A stretch of DNA of 18,392 nt from assembly GCF_040096185.1 (NCBI RefSeq), contig NZ_JBBMFF010000228.1, positions 1 to 18,392 on the forward strand, given 5' to 3'. A program made the position numbers and the translations under genes. The DNA comes from JAZOXB01 sp040096185. Its GTDB lineage: Bacteria > Bacillota > Clostridia > Oscillospirales > Oscillospiraceae. Position 1 is the first letter of the stretch. Each line of letters begins with the position of its first letter. The notes below the pieces were generated by a model. It saw nothing but the letters and a program-made list of their open reading frames with translations, made no database searches and was not told the origin of the DNA. Positions 6,366 through 14,614 of this stretch are shown piece by piece.

Positions 6366-8229
6366 CGGTCTTCTCCTCTCCGGCCAGCAGGCTCTCCTGC
6401 TTCTCGGGGATCGGCAGGGCCTGCATGCAGGCCTCGAACTGGCTGCGGCTCATCGTCTCGTGCTCCAGCAGCCACTGCGCGATCTCCTGCAGCTTCTCGT
6501 GGTGCTCCGTCAGGATCTGCGTGCAGTGCGCATAAGCCTGATCCACGGTCTTGCGGACCTCGGCGTCGATCTCGGCAGCCGTCTGCTCGGAATAGGAACG
6601 CGTGCGCTCATAGTCGCGGCCGACGAAGATCTCGCTGTCGTCGTCATAGGCCACGGCGCCGATGCGCTCGTTCATACCGTATTTTGCGATCATATCGTGC
6701 GCCAGCTTCGTGGCCCGCTGCAGATCGTTCGAAGCGCCGGTCGAAATGTCGTCAAACTCCAGCTGCTCCGCCACGCGGCCGCCGAGGAGCACGACGATGC
6801 GGTCGCGCATCTCGTTTCGCGTGGTATGGAGCGTGTCCTGATCCGGCAGGCTGATCGTCAGGCCGAGGGCATTGCCGCGCGGCACAATGGTGATCTGGTG
6901 GACAGGCTCCTGCGTGGGCAGAAAGTATGCCGCAACAGCGTGGCCCGCCTCGTGGATGGCCGTGATACGGCGGTCGCGCTCGATATTGACAAGGCTCCGT
7001 TTTTCCGGCCCGGCAATGACCTTGAGGACGGCGTCCTCCATGGTCTGCATCGTAATGACGGGCAGATTCTTCCGTGCCGAGATCAGTGCCGCCTCGTTGA
7101 GCAGGTTCTCCAGATCCGCGCCGGTGAAGCCCGCCGTCGCGCGGGCGACGGTGCGCAGGTCGACGTCATCGGAGAGCTGCTTGTCGCGCGCATGGACGCG
7201 CAGGATGGCCTCGCGTCCGCCCACATCGGGCGAGTTTACATAAATCTGTCGATCAAAGCGGCCCGGGCGCAGCAGGGCGGGGTCGAGAATGTCGCGGCGG
7301 TTCGTCGCCGCCATAACGATGACGCCGTCATTGCTGCCGAAGCCGTCCATCTCCACAAGGAGCTGGTTGAGCGTCTGCTCCCGCTCGTCGTGGCCTCCGC
7401 CCATACCGGCGCCGCGGCGGCGGCCGACGGCGTCGATCTCATCGATGAAAATAATGGCAGGGGCACTGCGCTTGGCCTGCTCAAACAGGTCGCGAACGCG
7501 GCTCGCGCCGATGCCGACATACAGCTCCACAAAATCCGAACCGGAAATGGAAAGGAACTGCACATTCGCCTCACCGGCCACGGCGCGGGCCAGCAGCGTC
7601 TTACCCGTGCCCGGAGGGCCGACGAGCAGCACGCCCTTGGGGATGCGCGCGCCGATGCGGCGGTATTTTGCGGGATCGCGCAGGAAATCGACGATCTCCT
7701 GCAGCTCGGCCTTTTCCTCGTCCGCTCCGGCGACGTCGCTGAACATCACCTTGTCGCGGCCGCTGCCCACGCGGGCATTGGCGTGGCCGAACTTCATCAT
7801 GCCGCCGCTGTTGCGCATGAGCACCATGTAGACGAGCGCGATCATGATGACCGACAGGAGCATCTCCGGCAGCATACGCACATACCACGGTGTCTGGCGC
7901 ATGGGTACATAGTTATAAGACTGCAGAACACCGCTCTCCTGCTGCTCTGCGATCAGGGTCCCCAGATCCTCATAGAACAGGCCGAGGTCTGCCAGCTTGT
8001 GGCTGACGGAATACGTCTCGTTCTGATAGGGCTTGCGCAGCTCGAGTGTCAGCACACCGTTGTCATACTCAAAGGAGCGGACATTTTCGCTGCGGAACTG
8101 CTCGCAGACGGTGCTGTAGTTCACATAGGCCGTGTCATCCCGGAAGAACACCTCTGAAATGAGCACGACAGCCACGGCGAACACCACGATATACAGCAGA
8201 ACGGTAAGCAGTCTGGAACGGTTTTTCAA
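6346..8229 (-). CDS. ftsH: ATP-dependent zinc metalloprotease FtsH
   Basis: A 627-residue membrane-anchored AAA+ protease that degrades damaged or regulated membrane and cytoplasmic proteins as a hexamer. An N-terminal helix (about 7-27), an extracytoplasmic domain (about 30-115) and a second helix (about 119-138) come first. Then come the AAA domain with Walker A GPPGTGKT (204-211), Walker B FIDEID (261-266) and the RPGRFD segment, and the peptidase domain with zinc motif HEAGH (426-430). The start is TTG at 8229, with GGAG and a second GGGAG upstream. It lies 14 bp after hpt, in the widespread tilS-hpt-ftsH order. Length and motifs are normal and intact. Confidence 0.98.
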   Translation of the reverse strand: MKNRSRLLTVLLYIVVFAVAVVLISEVFFRDDTAYVNYSTVCEQFRSENVRSFEYDNGVLTLELRKPYQNETYSVSHKLADLGLFYEDLGTLIAEQQESGVLQSYNYVPMRQTPWYVRMLPEMLLSVIMIALVYMVLMRNSGGMMKFGHANARVGSGRDKVMFSDVAGADEEKAELQEIVDFLRDPAKYRRIGARIPKGVLLVGPPGTGKTLLARAVAGEANVQFLSISGSDFVELYVGIGASRVRDLFEQAKRSAPAIIFIDEIDAVGRRRGAGMGGGHDEREQTLNQLLVEMDGFGSNDGVIVMAATNRRDILDPALLRPGRFDRQIYVNSPDVGGREAILRVHARDKQLSDDVDLRTVARATAGFTGADLENLLNEAALISARKNLPVITMQTMEDAVLKVIAGPEKRSLVNIERDRRITAIHEAGHAVAAYFLPTQEPVHQITIVPRGNALGLTISLPDQDTLHTTRNEMRDRIVVLLGGRVAEQLEFDDISTGASNDLQRATKLAHDMIAKYGMNERIGAVAYDDDSEIFVGRDYERTRSYSEQTAAEIDAEVRKTVDQAYAHCTQILTEHHEKLQEIAQWLLEHETMSRSQFEACMQALPIPEKQESLLAGEEKTDGAEED

Positions 8230-8243
8230 ACTCCCAGCTCCTT

Positions 8244-8783
8244 TTATTTCGTGTAGACTTCCGGCTTCAGGATGCCGACATACGGCAGATTGCGGTAGTG
8301 CTCGTCATAGTCGAGGCCATAGCCGACGACAAATTCGTTCGGGATCGTGAAGCCGACATAGTCCGCCTTGACGTCCGTCTGACGGCGCGAGGGCTTGTCA
8401 AGCAGGGTGCAGATCTTCAGGGAAGCCGGGCCCATCTCCCGCAGGTGCGCACAGACATGGCTGAGCGTCACGCCGGAGTCCAGAATATCCTCCAGAATGA
8501 CGACATGGCGGCCGCGCAGATCCACGGACACATCCTTGAGCATTCTGACCTTGCCGCTTGTGCTCGTGCCGCCGCCGTAGGACGACACGGCCATGAAGTC
8601 GATCTGACACTGGATCGGCGTTGCGCGGATCATGTCCGAGAAAAACATCACGACGCCCTTCAGGATGCCCAGGAAAATGGGATCCTTATCGGCATAGTCC
8701 GCCGCGACCTGTTTGCCCAGCTCGGCGATGCGGGCGGCAAGCTCCTGCTCACTGATGAGTACGCGTTCAATGTCCTGGTGCAT
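8244..8783 (-). CDS. hpt: Hypoxanthine phosphoribosyltransferase
   Basis: A 179-residue purine salvage enzyme that joins hypoxanthine or guanine to PRPP, giving IMP or GMP plus pyrophosphate, in the cytoplasm. The PRPP-binding loop VVILEDILDSGVTL is intact; the second half shows the family's KADYVGFTIPNEFVVGYGLDYDE segment, which includes the purine-contacting region. The ATG at 8783 lies 1 bp after the tilS stop, with AGAGGAAA as its ribosome binding site inside tilS. The tilS-hpt-ftsH order is shared with Bacillus and many Clostridia. Confidence 0.97.
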   Translation of the reverse strand: MHQDIERVLISEQELAARIAELGKQVAADYADKDPIFLGILKGVVMFFSDMIRATPIQCQIDFMAVSSYGGGTSTSGKVRMLKDVSVDLRGRHVVILEDILDSGVTLSHVCAHLREMGPASLKICTLLDKPSRRQTDVKADYVGFTIPNEFVVGYGLDYDEHYRNLPYVGILKPEVYTK

Positions 8784-8784
8784 G

Positions 8785-10122
8785 TCACATTTCCTCTTTC
8801 TCTATTCGTAGGATTACAGCCTGCTCTCCGTCACGGGCTGTCCAGCGCGGATCCGCGCCGAAGCCCGCCACTGCGATCACCTGCCCGTCCACCTCGAGCA
8901 CCGGGACACGGTCCCGGATTGGCTGCGGCAGGCGGCGATCCAGAAAGAGCTTTTTCAGCGTCACGCAGCGGCCGTCCGGCAGCGTGAGCGTGTCGCCCGT
9001 TTTCCGCGGGCGAAAAATGGGAATTCTCCCGACCATCTTATCATATTTCAGCGCAAAAGTGAAAGGGGTATTTTGAATTTTTTCGTTTTTTTCTGCAAGC
9101 GTGCAGACGGCCCGCAGGCCGAGCGCAGGAAAGTGCACCGTCTGCGCCAGCGGAACGGGCCGGAACACCGGCGGCGTGCCGCGGACAAGCTCCAGCGCGT
9201 CATAGCTCCGCCGGACCGTCAGACGGCCGGGCAGATCGGCCCGGGCAGCGGGAGCGGGATTTTCGAGCAGGGCCTGCAGCGCCCGGATGTGGACAAGGGC
9301 CGCATCCTGCGGCAGGGCCTCACGCAGCAGGCAGCGCAGCGCCCGGCGCTGCAGCGGCTCCGGGGCCTCGCGCAGCGGCGCGAGCCGCACCCTACGCAGC
9401 ACGCACGGGTCGGAAAACAGCGGCTCCGGCGCGGGCAGCAGCAGCCGCTCCGCCTCGCGGTCCAAAAGGGCATCGTCCGCCCGCACAAGGGCCGTCAGCT
9501 CCGTAACGCGCAGCGGCAGCTCCGGCATCTCGGCCGCCAGCAGGGGCAGCACGCCGTGGCGCAGGCGGTTGCGCTGGCAGCTGTCCTCCGCGTTCGTCGC
9601 ATCCTCGCGCCAGCCCGTGCCCCGCGCGCGCAGATATTCCCGCGCCTGCGCATGGGAAACGGCCAGCAGCGGCCGCACATAGCGCCCACGGCGCGGCGGG
9701 ATGCCGCCGAGGCCCCGCAGCCCGCTGCCGCGCAGCAGATGCTGCAGCAGCGTCTCGAGATTGTCCTCGGCCGTGTGAGCGATGGCAACGGCGTCGCACG
9801 GGATGGAATCGAGGAAGGCATAGCGCTGCTCCCGCGCCTCCTCCTCGCTGCGGGCAGGCTTTTCCGGCGCGCCGCAGACGAGCTCGATGCCCTCGGCCGC
9901 GCAGAACGCGCGCACAAAGGCCTCGTCGCCGTCGGACTCCGCCCCGCGCAGGCGATGGTTGAAGTGCGCCGCCCGCACATAGACGGAAAGCTCCGCCGCC
10001 AGCTCGCGCAGGCAGCAGAGCATTGCCATGGAATCCGCCCCGCCGGAGACGGCGCACACGACCTGCGCGCCGGGGGAAAACAGCGCCTCCCGGCGGCACC
10101 AGGAAAGGACCTCAGCCCTCAT
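8785..10122 (-). CDS. tilS: tRNA(Ile)-lysidine synthetase
   Basis: A 445-residue enzyme that changes C34 of the tRNA(Ile) CAU anticodon to lysidine, so that it reads AUA codons and is charged with isoleucine. The PP-loop ATP-binding motif SGGADS is at 26-31, followed by the N-type catalytic domain (with HFNHRLRG), a middle helical domain and the TilS C-terminal domain (about 370-440, including IPIFRPRKTGD). The ATG at 10122 overlaps the end of dnaB by 11 bp and has GGGAG upstream. The open frame continues upstream to 10365, but that part is the dnaB region read in another frame. The full domain set is present. Confidence 0.96.
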   Translation of the reverse strand: MRAEVLSWCRREALFSPGAQVVCAVSGGADSMAMLCCLRELAAELSVYVRAAHFNHRLRGAESDGDEAFVRAFCAAEGIELVCGAPEKPARSEEEAREQRYAFLDSIPCDAVAIAHTAEDNLETLLQHLLRGSGLRGLGGIPPRRGRYVRPLLAVSHAQAREYLRARGTGWREDATNAEDSCQRNRLRHGVLPLLAAEMPELPLRVTELTALVRADDALLDREAERLLLPAPEPLFSDPCVLRRVRLAPLREAPEPLQRRALRCLLREALPQDAALVHIRALQALLENPAPAARADLPGRLTVRRSYDALELVRGTPPVFRPVPLAQTVHFPALGLRAVCTLAEKNEKIQNTPFTFALKYDKMVGRIPIFRPRKTGDTLTLPDGRCVTLKKLFLDRRLPQPIRDRVPVLEVDGQVIAVAGFGADPRWTARDGEQAVILRIEKEEM

Positions 10123-11464
10123 CGTGACGCCACTCCCGGTCGGCGAAGGTCGTAAACTGCGGCAGCCACTGGAGCTTGACCGTGCCGGTCTCGCCGTGGC
10201 GGTTCTTGGCCACGATGCACTCGGCGACGTTCTGCTCCGGTGTATCCTTATTATAATAGTCCTCGCGGTAGAGGAACATGACCTCGTCCGCGTCCTGCTC
10301 GATGGCGCCGGATTCGCGCAGATCGGACAGCAGCGGGCGCTTGTCCTGGCGGCTCTCGTTCGCACGGGACAGCTGCGACAGGCACAGCACGGGCACGTTC
10401 AGCTCCTTGGCCATGATCTTCAGCGAGCGCGAGATGTCCGAAACGACCTGCTGACGGTTTTCGCCGCTGTAGGTCCGGCCGCCCGCGCTGACCATGAGCT
10501 GAAGGTAGTCGATGATGACAAGGCAGAGATTATCGAGGCGGCGGCACTTGGCGTTCATCTCCGCGACGCTCAGCGACGGATTGTCGTCCACGCGGATGTC
10601 CGTCTGCGAAAGGGCCGTGGCCGCGATGCCGATCTTGCTCCACTCCTCCATGGACAGCTGGCCCGTGACGAGCTTCTTGTTGTCCACAAAGCTCTCGTTG
10701 GAGATCAGGCGCGTGACGAGCTGCTCCTTCGACATTTCGAGCGAGAAAAACGCCACGGTCTTCTGCGGGTTCTTTTTTGCGACGTTCAGCGCAACGTTCA
10801 GCGCCATGGACGTCTTGCCCATGCCGGGTCGGGCCGCCAGCAGCACGAGGTCGGAGCGGTTGAGGCCATTGATGAACTTGTCAAGGTCGCGCAGACCGGT
10901 GGACAGGCCCGAAATGTCGCTGCCGGACTCCGACAGCTCCTTCAGGCGGTCGAAGACCTTCAGCAGCACCGTGCCGATGTGCTCGAGCGACTCGTTCGTG
11001 TTGCCGCGCCGCAGGGCATAGATGCGCTTTTCCGCTGCTTCCAGGATCTCCTGCGCCGAGCCGACGCCCTCGTAGACCGTCTCGACGATGCCGGAGGCCG
11101 CCTCGGACAGATTGCGCAGCAGCGCCTTGTCATGGACGATCTGCGCATAGCGCTTGACGTTCGCGGCCGTCGGCGTGATCTCCATGAGCTGCATGAGATA
11201 TTTTGTGGAGCTTTCTTCGTTATAAACGCCCCGGGCGCGCATTTTATCGAGCACGGTGACCGGGTCGATGACCTCCGAATAGCTGAACATCTCGTACATC
11301 GTCTCGTAGATCTCGCGGTTCGCCTGCAGGTAAAAATCCTCCGGGCGGACGACGCCGACGACGTCGCTGATGCAGCGGCTGTCAATGAGCATGGAGCCGA
11401 GGACGGACTGCTCGGCCTCCTGCGAATGCGGCGCCTGCCTTGTCAGCAGGTCTTCCATGGGCAT
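10112..11464 (-). CDS. dnaB: Replicative DNA helicase DnaB (DnaC in Bacillus naming)
   Basis: A 450-residue hexameric helicase that unwinds DNA at the replication fork and recruits primase. The N-terminal domain (about 1-110, starting PHSQEAEQSVLGSML) is followed by the RecA-like motor with Walker A ARPGMGKTS, FFSLEMS, the Walker B-type segment LVIIDYLQLM, and the C-terminal segment with RESGAIEQDAD and AKNRHGETG. The ATG at 11464 has GGAGGAAG upstream; a second ATG two codons in is possible. It lies 18 bp after rplI. The gdpP-rplI-dnaB order is conserved in Firmicutes. There are no signs of an intein. Confidence 0.98.
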   Translation of the reverse strand: MPMEDLLTRQAPHSQEAEQSVLGSMLIDSRCISDVVGVVRPEDFYLQANREIYETMYEMFSYSEVIDPVTVLDKMRARGVYNEESSTKYLMQLMEITPTAANVKRYAQIVHDKALLRNLSEAASGIVETVYEGVGSAQEILEAAEKRIYALRRGNTNESLEHIGTVLLKVFDRLKELSESGSDISGLSTGLRDLDKFINGLNRSDLVLLAARPGMGKTSMALNVALNVAKKNPQKTVAFFSLEMSKEQLVTRLISNESFVDNKKLVTGQLSMEEWSKIGIAATALSQTDIRVDDNPSLSVAEMNAKCRRLDNLCLVIIDYLQLMVSAGGRTYSGENRQQVVSDISRSLKIMAKELNVPVLCLSQLSRANESRQDKRPLLSDLRESGAIEQDADEVMFLYREDYYNKDTPEQNVAECIVAKNRHGETGTVKLQWLPQFTTFADREWRHDEG

Positions 11465-11482
11465 GGTGCTTCCTCCTTGGTG

Positions 11483-11929
11483 TTACTGCTCCTTGATCTC
11501 CACGCGAAGATCGGCCGTGATCTCATAGCCGAGCTTGCAGCGGACGGTATAGATGCCCGTCGTCTTGATCGGCTCGTCGAGCACGAGCTTGCGGCGGTCG
11601 AGCTCAATGCCGCAGCTCTGCTTGAGCGCGTCGGCGATCTCCTGCGTCGTGACGGAGCCGAACAGACGTCCGGCGCCGCCGCCCTTGGCAAAGACGGTCA
11701 CGGTCAGGTCGCGCATGCGCGCGGCGATGGCGCTGGCTTCCTCGCGCTCGCGCTGGCGCTTTTCCTGCATGGCCTTGTCGTTCATGCGCATGGTGTTGAC
11801 GTTATCGGCCGTTGCCTCAACGGCCAGCTTGCGCGGCAGCATGTAGTTGCGGGCGTAGCCGTCGGAGACCTCGATCATCTGGCCGCGCTTGCCCTTGCCG
11901 CGGATATCCTGCTGTAAAATCACTTTCAT
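11483..11929 (-). CDS. rplI: 50S ribosomal protein L9
   Basis: A 148-residue large-subunit protein. The N-terminal rRNA-binding domain opens with MKVILQQDIRGKGKRGQ and contains the typical SDGYARNYMLPRKLA; a long connecting helix (about 45-75) leads to the C-terminal domain. GGAGGAAT precedes the ATG. Length and domain plan are normal. It lies 35 bp after gdpP and 18 bp before dnaB, in one transcript. Confidence 0.98.
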   Translation of the reverse strand: MKVILQQDIRGKGKRGQMIEVSDGYARNYMLPRKLAVEATADNVNTMRMNDKAMQEKRQREREEASAIAARMRDLTVTVFAKGGGAGRLFGSVTTQEIADALKQSCGIELDRRKLVLDEPIKTTGIYTVRCKLGYEITADLRVEIKEQ

Positions 11930-11964
11930 GGAAATTCCTCCTGTTTTCCGGTCCGGGTTCTGCC

Positions 11965-13944
11965 TCAGGACTCGTAGAATTTGTTGATGGACTGCAGAAG
12001 CTCGTCGAGCGTCTGCTGCACGGTATGGTTCTTCACCTGCGCGCCCGCCGTTGCGGCGTTGCCGCCGCCGCCCAGCGGCTCGAGGATGACCTGCACGTTC
12101 GCATCGCCGAGCGAGCGGGCGGAAATGTAGGTCACGCCGTCCTGCGGATAGAGCACGAACGACGTATCAATGCCGGAGATATTGAGCAGCTCATCGGCGG
12201 CCTGCGCCGCAAGCGTGCGCGTGACGGTATAGTCCAGCGCCGCGATGGCGATGCTGCCGCGATAGAGCCGGGCGTTCTGAATGATCCTATAGCGCGCAAC
12301 GGTGGCGGAAAGGTCGTTCTGGAACAGCTTTTTCACCGCCACGGTGTCCGCGCCGATGCGGCGCAGGAAGGCCGCCGCCTCAAACGTGCGGCTCGACGTG
12401 CGCACGCCGAAGTTCTTCGTGTCGAGCACGATACCCGCCAGCAGCGCCGCTGCCTCCTGCGGCAGGATGTCCGTGGCGTCCACGGCGTACTGCAGCAGCT
12501 CCGTCACAAGCTCCGAGGCGGACGAGGCAAACGGCTCGTGCATGTTGAGCACGGCCTGATCGATATAATCCGCAGCGCGGCGATGGTGGTCGATGACGAC
12601 GATGCGGCGGATGGATTCGAGCAGCGGCTTGCATTCGACCTGATCGGGCCTGTTTGTGTCGACGACGACGAGCAGGCTCTTCGGATCGGCCGCGAGCAGA
12701 GCCTCCTGCCCCGTCAGGAAAAGGTCGTGATACTCCGCAAGCGGCTGCAGCTGTGCCAGCAGCTGGCCGCAGGCGTTGGCGTCCGGGTCCATGACGATGT
12801 TGGCCTTCTTGCCCTTCTTGCGGCACAGGCACGCAACGCCCGCTGCCGCGCCGAGCGCATCGAGATCGGCCATTTTATGGCCCATGATGAACACGCGGCT
12901 CGACTGTGTGATAAGCTCGGAAAGGGACGAGGCCATCACACGGGATTTGACCTTCGTGCGGCGCTCCGTCTGCTTCGTGCGGCCGCCGAAGAACGTGAAG
13001 TCATAGCGGTCCTTGATGACGGCCTGATCGCCGCCGCGGGACAGCGCCATTTCAATGGATAGGGCGGCAAAATCGTAGTCCTCGCGGAAATCCACGCCGT
13101 CCTTGCCGATGCCGATGGACACCGTGGCCGGGATGCCGGTTGGGCTGGTGACGGAGCGGACGCTCTCGAGCAGGGAGAACTTGCCGTCTGCCATGCGGGC
13201 CAGATCCTTGGCCTCGAACAGCAGCAGGAAGCGGTTGCGCTCGAGCTTGCGGAGCATGCCGCCGAAGGAATCGGCCCACTCGCTGATGCGCGAGTTCAGC
13301 TGGGCGTTCAGCGCGGAAATGCTGACGTCCGGCATATTGTTCGTCAGCTCGTCATAGTTGTCCACCAGTACGATGGACACGATGGGACGGGAGCGGATGT
13401 ATTCATCGCGCACGAGCAGCAGATCCGTCAGATCGAGCAGATAGAGCATGCCGAGCATGACGCCGGACTTTGGGTCCGCATCCGGCATGACCGTGCCGCT
13501 GACACGGTAGCGCCGCCCCTCAAAGCGGAGCTCCGCCGCGGCCTCCTGCTTTCCTGCGGCCAGAAAATCGGCCGACAGGCCCGGGATGACCTCGCTCAGG
13601 GACTGGGCGCTCATGCGCTCGCGCACATGCGTCAGCTCTGCGAACGCACGGTTATACCAGACGAGCTCGTTGTCGTTCAGCTTGACGAGGGCCACGGGGA
13701 ACGGCATCTCGCCGTCCGACGTATGCTGGAGCATCTCGCTCGTGGCCTGCACATAGTCCGCAAGCGCGCGGCGGCGGCGCACGCTGAGCCACTGGTAGCA
13801 GCCGAGCAGCAGCAGTGTGGCGCAGCCCTCGGCCACGGCCAGAATATATTCCTGCAGCGCGACAGCGGCGGCGCAGAACAGCGCCATGACGACGAAGAAC
13901 AGCGCCAGATTTGGCTGCATCAGGCGGCGAAGCTTTTTATTCAT
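11965..13944 (-). CDS. gdpP: Cyclic-di-AMP phosphodiesterase GdpP (DHH/DHHA1)
   Basis: A 659-residue membrane enzyme that hydrolyses c-di-AMP to pApA and so sets the level of this messenger of potassium, osmotic and cell-wall balance. Two membrane helices (about 12-50) come first, then a PAS-like domain (about 70-165), a degenerate GGDEF domain (about 175-312, with no GGDEF motif, as is usual for this family), and the DHH domain with GHKMADLDALG (355-365), VVVDTN (426-431), IDHH (451-454) and GIVLDT (504-509). The DHHA1 domain has GGGGNAATAGA (625-635). The metal-binding residues appear intact, so activity is expected. It is the first gene of the seven-gene run, with GGGAGGGGAG before the ATG and a strong promoter upstream. 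Confidence 0.96.
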   Translation of the reverse strand: MNKKLRRLMQPNLALFFVVMALFCAAAVALQEYILAVAEGCATLLLLGCYQWLSVRRRRALADYVQATSEMLQHTSDGEMPFPVALVKLNDNELVWYNRAFAELTHVRERMSAQSLSEVIPGLSADFLAAGKQEAAAELRFEGRRYRVSGTVMPDADPKSGVMLGMLYLLDLTDLLLVRDEYIRSRPIVSIVLVDNYDELTNNMPDVSISALNAQLNSRISEWADSFGGMLRKLERNRFLLLFEAKDLARMADGKFSLLESVRSVTSPTGIPATVSIGIGKDGVDFREDYDFAALSIEMALSRGGDQAVIKDRYDFTFFGGRTKQTERRTKVKSRVMASSLSELITQSSRVFIMGHKMADLDALGAAAGVACLCRKKGKKANIVMDPDANACGQLLAQLQPLAEYHDLFLTGQEALLAADPKSLLVVVDTNRPDQVECKPLLESIRRIVVIDHHRRAADYIDQAVLNMHEPFASSASELVTELLQYAVDATDILPQEAAALLAGIVLDTKNFGVRTSSRTFEAAAFLRRIGADTVAVKKLFQNDLSATVARYRIIQNARLYRGSIAIAALDYTVTRTLAAQAADELLNISGIDTSFVLYPQDGVTYISARSLGDANVQVILEPLGGGGNAATAGAQVKNHTVQQTLDELLQSINKFYES

Positions 13945-13963
13945 CTGCGATCTCCCCTCCCGG

Positions 13964-13979
13964 CGGCCCGCACGGGCCG
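13964..13979 (-). repeat. GC hairpin in the gdpP leader
   Basis: CGGCCCG (13964-13970) pairs perfectly with CGGGCCG (13973-13979) across two bases, only 20 bp before the gdpP ATG and next to its ribosome binding site. It could affect translation or stabilise the 5' end of the mRNA. Confidence 0.45.
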
Positions 13980-14000
13980 TTCGATTCCTGCGATTCGTTT

Positions 14001-14029
14001 ATTATACCAAATTCACACCATATTCTCAA
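14001..14029 (-). promoter_or_regulatory. SigA-type promoter of the gdpP-rplI-dnaB-tilS-hpt-ftsH operon
   Basis: On the minus strand TTGAGA (14024-14029) and TATAAT (14001-14006) are 17 bp apart, with TGG just before the -10 (extended -10). Transcription should start near 13994, giving a leader of about 50 nt. No other good promoter was seen between the genes down to 6054. Confidence 0.88.
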
Positions 14030-14090
14030 CTGGATTTTCCTCCGTTTCATCGAAAAAATCCGTCCCAACGGCGCGCATCCGAAAAAAAGG

Positions 14091-14119
14091 TATACAACGC
14101 GCCGGTTTTGTGCTATACT
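14091..14119 (+). promoter_or_regulatory. Promoter facing rnjA (extended -10)
   Basis: TATACT at 14114-14119 is preceded by TGC (extended -10). TATACA at 14091-14096 is a 4/6 match to the -35 box, at 17-bp spacing. Transcription should start near 14126, about 500 nt before the rnjA start. It diverges from the gdpP promoter. Confidence 0.65.
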
Positions 14120-14125
14120 ACCTGC

Positions 14126-14398
14126 AGAGTCGTGAGGCGGCGTGTGGTCTGCCTCACAGTTTTCCCGCCTCGCGGCGGGGCATCCCCGGTCGAGCACGAG
14201 TCTCGTCACAGGTCCGGCCGATGCTCCGTCTTTTCCCGGGTACGGCTGCTCGTTTCGTTTTCCGTCGCGTCTGCATGGCGCTGAGCTGCCCCGTCCGGCC
14301 GCTTTCTGCCTGACCTGTGCGTTTTTGCACAGGCCGCAGACCGAGCTTACCCATTTTTCGGCTTTCCGCACCCGCAGAGGCGGGCGGGCTCGTTTTTT
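14126..14398 (+). ncRNA. Candidate structured RNA or long rnjA leader, family unknown
   Basis: Downstream of the promoter at 14091-14119 lies a stretch without a credible gene but with several perfect short stems: GTGAGGC/GCCTCAC (14132-14138 with 14151-14157), CCCGCC/GGCGGG (14164-14169 with 14174-14179), GGGGCATC/GATGCTCC with one wobble (14177-14184 with 14220-14227, competing with the previous one), and CCTGTGC/GCACAGG (14314-14320 with 14327-14333) within TCTGC/GCAGA. GGTCTGC (14146-14152) could also pair with GCAGACC (14336-14342). It ends at a hairpin with six T. I do not recognise it as 6S, SRP, tmRNA, RNase P RNA or a T-box. Either a stand-alone RNA or an attenuated 5' leader of rnjA would fit. 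Confidence 0.4.
14371..14398 (+). terminator. Terminator-like hairpin with T6 upstream of rnjA
   Basis: CCCGC (14371-14375) pairs with GCGGG (14380-14384) across AGAG. An outer CGAGC (14342-14346) can pair with GCTCG (14388-14392), and TTTTTT follows at 14393-14398. This would end the candidate RNA or attenuate transcription into rnjA. Confidence 0.55.
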
Positions 14399-14399
14399 C

Positions 14400-14421
14400 A
14401 TCGCAGCTGTGCTGCGATTTT
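14400..14421 (+). terminator. Second terminator-like hairpin upstream of rnjA
   Basis: ATCGCAGC (14400-14407) pairs perfectly with GCTGCGAT (14411-14418) across TGT, and a short T-run continues to 14421. It directly follows the T6 run, so it may be a back-up stop. Confidence 0.45.
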
Positions 14422-14440
14422 GGGTCGAAGGACCCTGTTT

Positions 14441-14478
14441 TGTCATTGCGAGGCCCCGCAAGGGGCCGTGGCAATCTC
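14441..14478 (+). repeat. REP-like palindromic repeat, copy 1
   Basis: Begins TGTCATTGCGAGG and ends CCGTGGCAATCTC, with a GGCCCC/GGGGCC hairpin in the middle. Similar copies lie at 14533-14567 (inverted), 18129-18165 and 18359-18392. The TCATTGCGAGG...GGCAATCTC design is a widespread bacterial intergenic palindrome family. Confidence 0.82.
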
Positions 14479-14532
14479 GCAGCGTCATTTTTGATCTTTC
14501 GATAGATTCCGGCGAATTCGAAACATTTTCCC

Positions 14533-14567
14533 GAGATTCCCACGCCGCTTCGCTCCTCGGAATGACA
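14533..14567 (-). repeat. REP-like palindromic repeat, copy 2 (inverted)
   Basis: Read on the minus strand it begins TGTCATTCCGAGGAGCGAAG and ends CGTGGGAATCTC, the same design as copy 1 with a different hairpin core. Copies 1 and 2 face each other across 54 bp, like a two-unit intergenic mosaic element. Confidence 0.78.
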
Positions 14568-14607
14568 CAACATCACAGTTCTTCGGCATGCTTGTGTTTT
14601 TATCATT

Positions 14608-14614
14608 AAAGGAG
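14608..14614 (+). promoter_or_regulatory. Ribosome binding site that decides the rnjA TTG start
   Basis: AAAGGAG ends 11 nt before the TTG at 14626, which begins the conserved RNase J N-terminus. No ATG or GTG is better placed. Confidence 0.75.

Noticed and set aside
6307..8157. 616-codon open frame on the plus strand
   Set aside because: It is a shadow of ftsH on the opposite strand; the ftsH reading has all catalytic motifs.
8785..10365. Longer 526-codon version of tilS
   Set aside because: The first 81 codons are dnaB sequence in another frame; the ATG at 10122 has a ribosome binding site and starts the conserved protein.
10028..11917. 629-codon open frame on the plus strand
   Set aside because: It runs antisense across dnaB and rplI, both of which are certain.
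14220..14312. 30-codon ATG frame inside the candidate RNA
   Set aside because: No ribosome binding site before the ATG and no known leader-peptide pattern.
14126..14398. RNase P RNA, SRP RNA, tmRNA, 6S RNA or T-box identity for the candidate RNA
   Set aside because: The segment GCAGACCGAGCTTAC faintly recalls the RNase P 3' core, but GAGGAAAGTC is absent and the length is short. The SRP GGAAGCAGC loop, a tmRNA tag and the T-box sequence are absent, and no 6S-type central bubble could be drawn with confidence.
13937..14488. 183-codon minus-strand frame in the gdpP-rnjA gap
   Set aside because: Low-complexity Arg-rich translation, no ribosome binding site, and it runs through hairpins, a repeat and both promoters.
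14142..14609. 155-codon plus-strand frame upstream of rnjA
   Set aside because: No ribosome binding site, no domain, and it crosses terminator-like hairpins and both REP-like copies.
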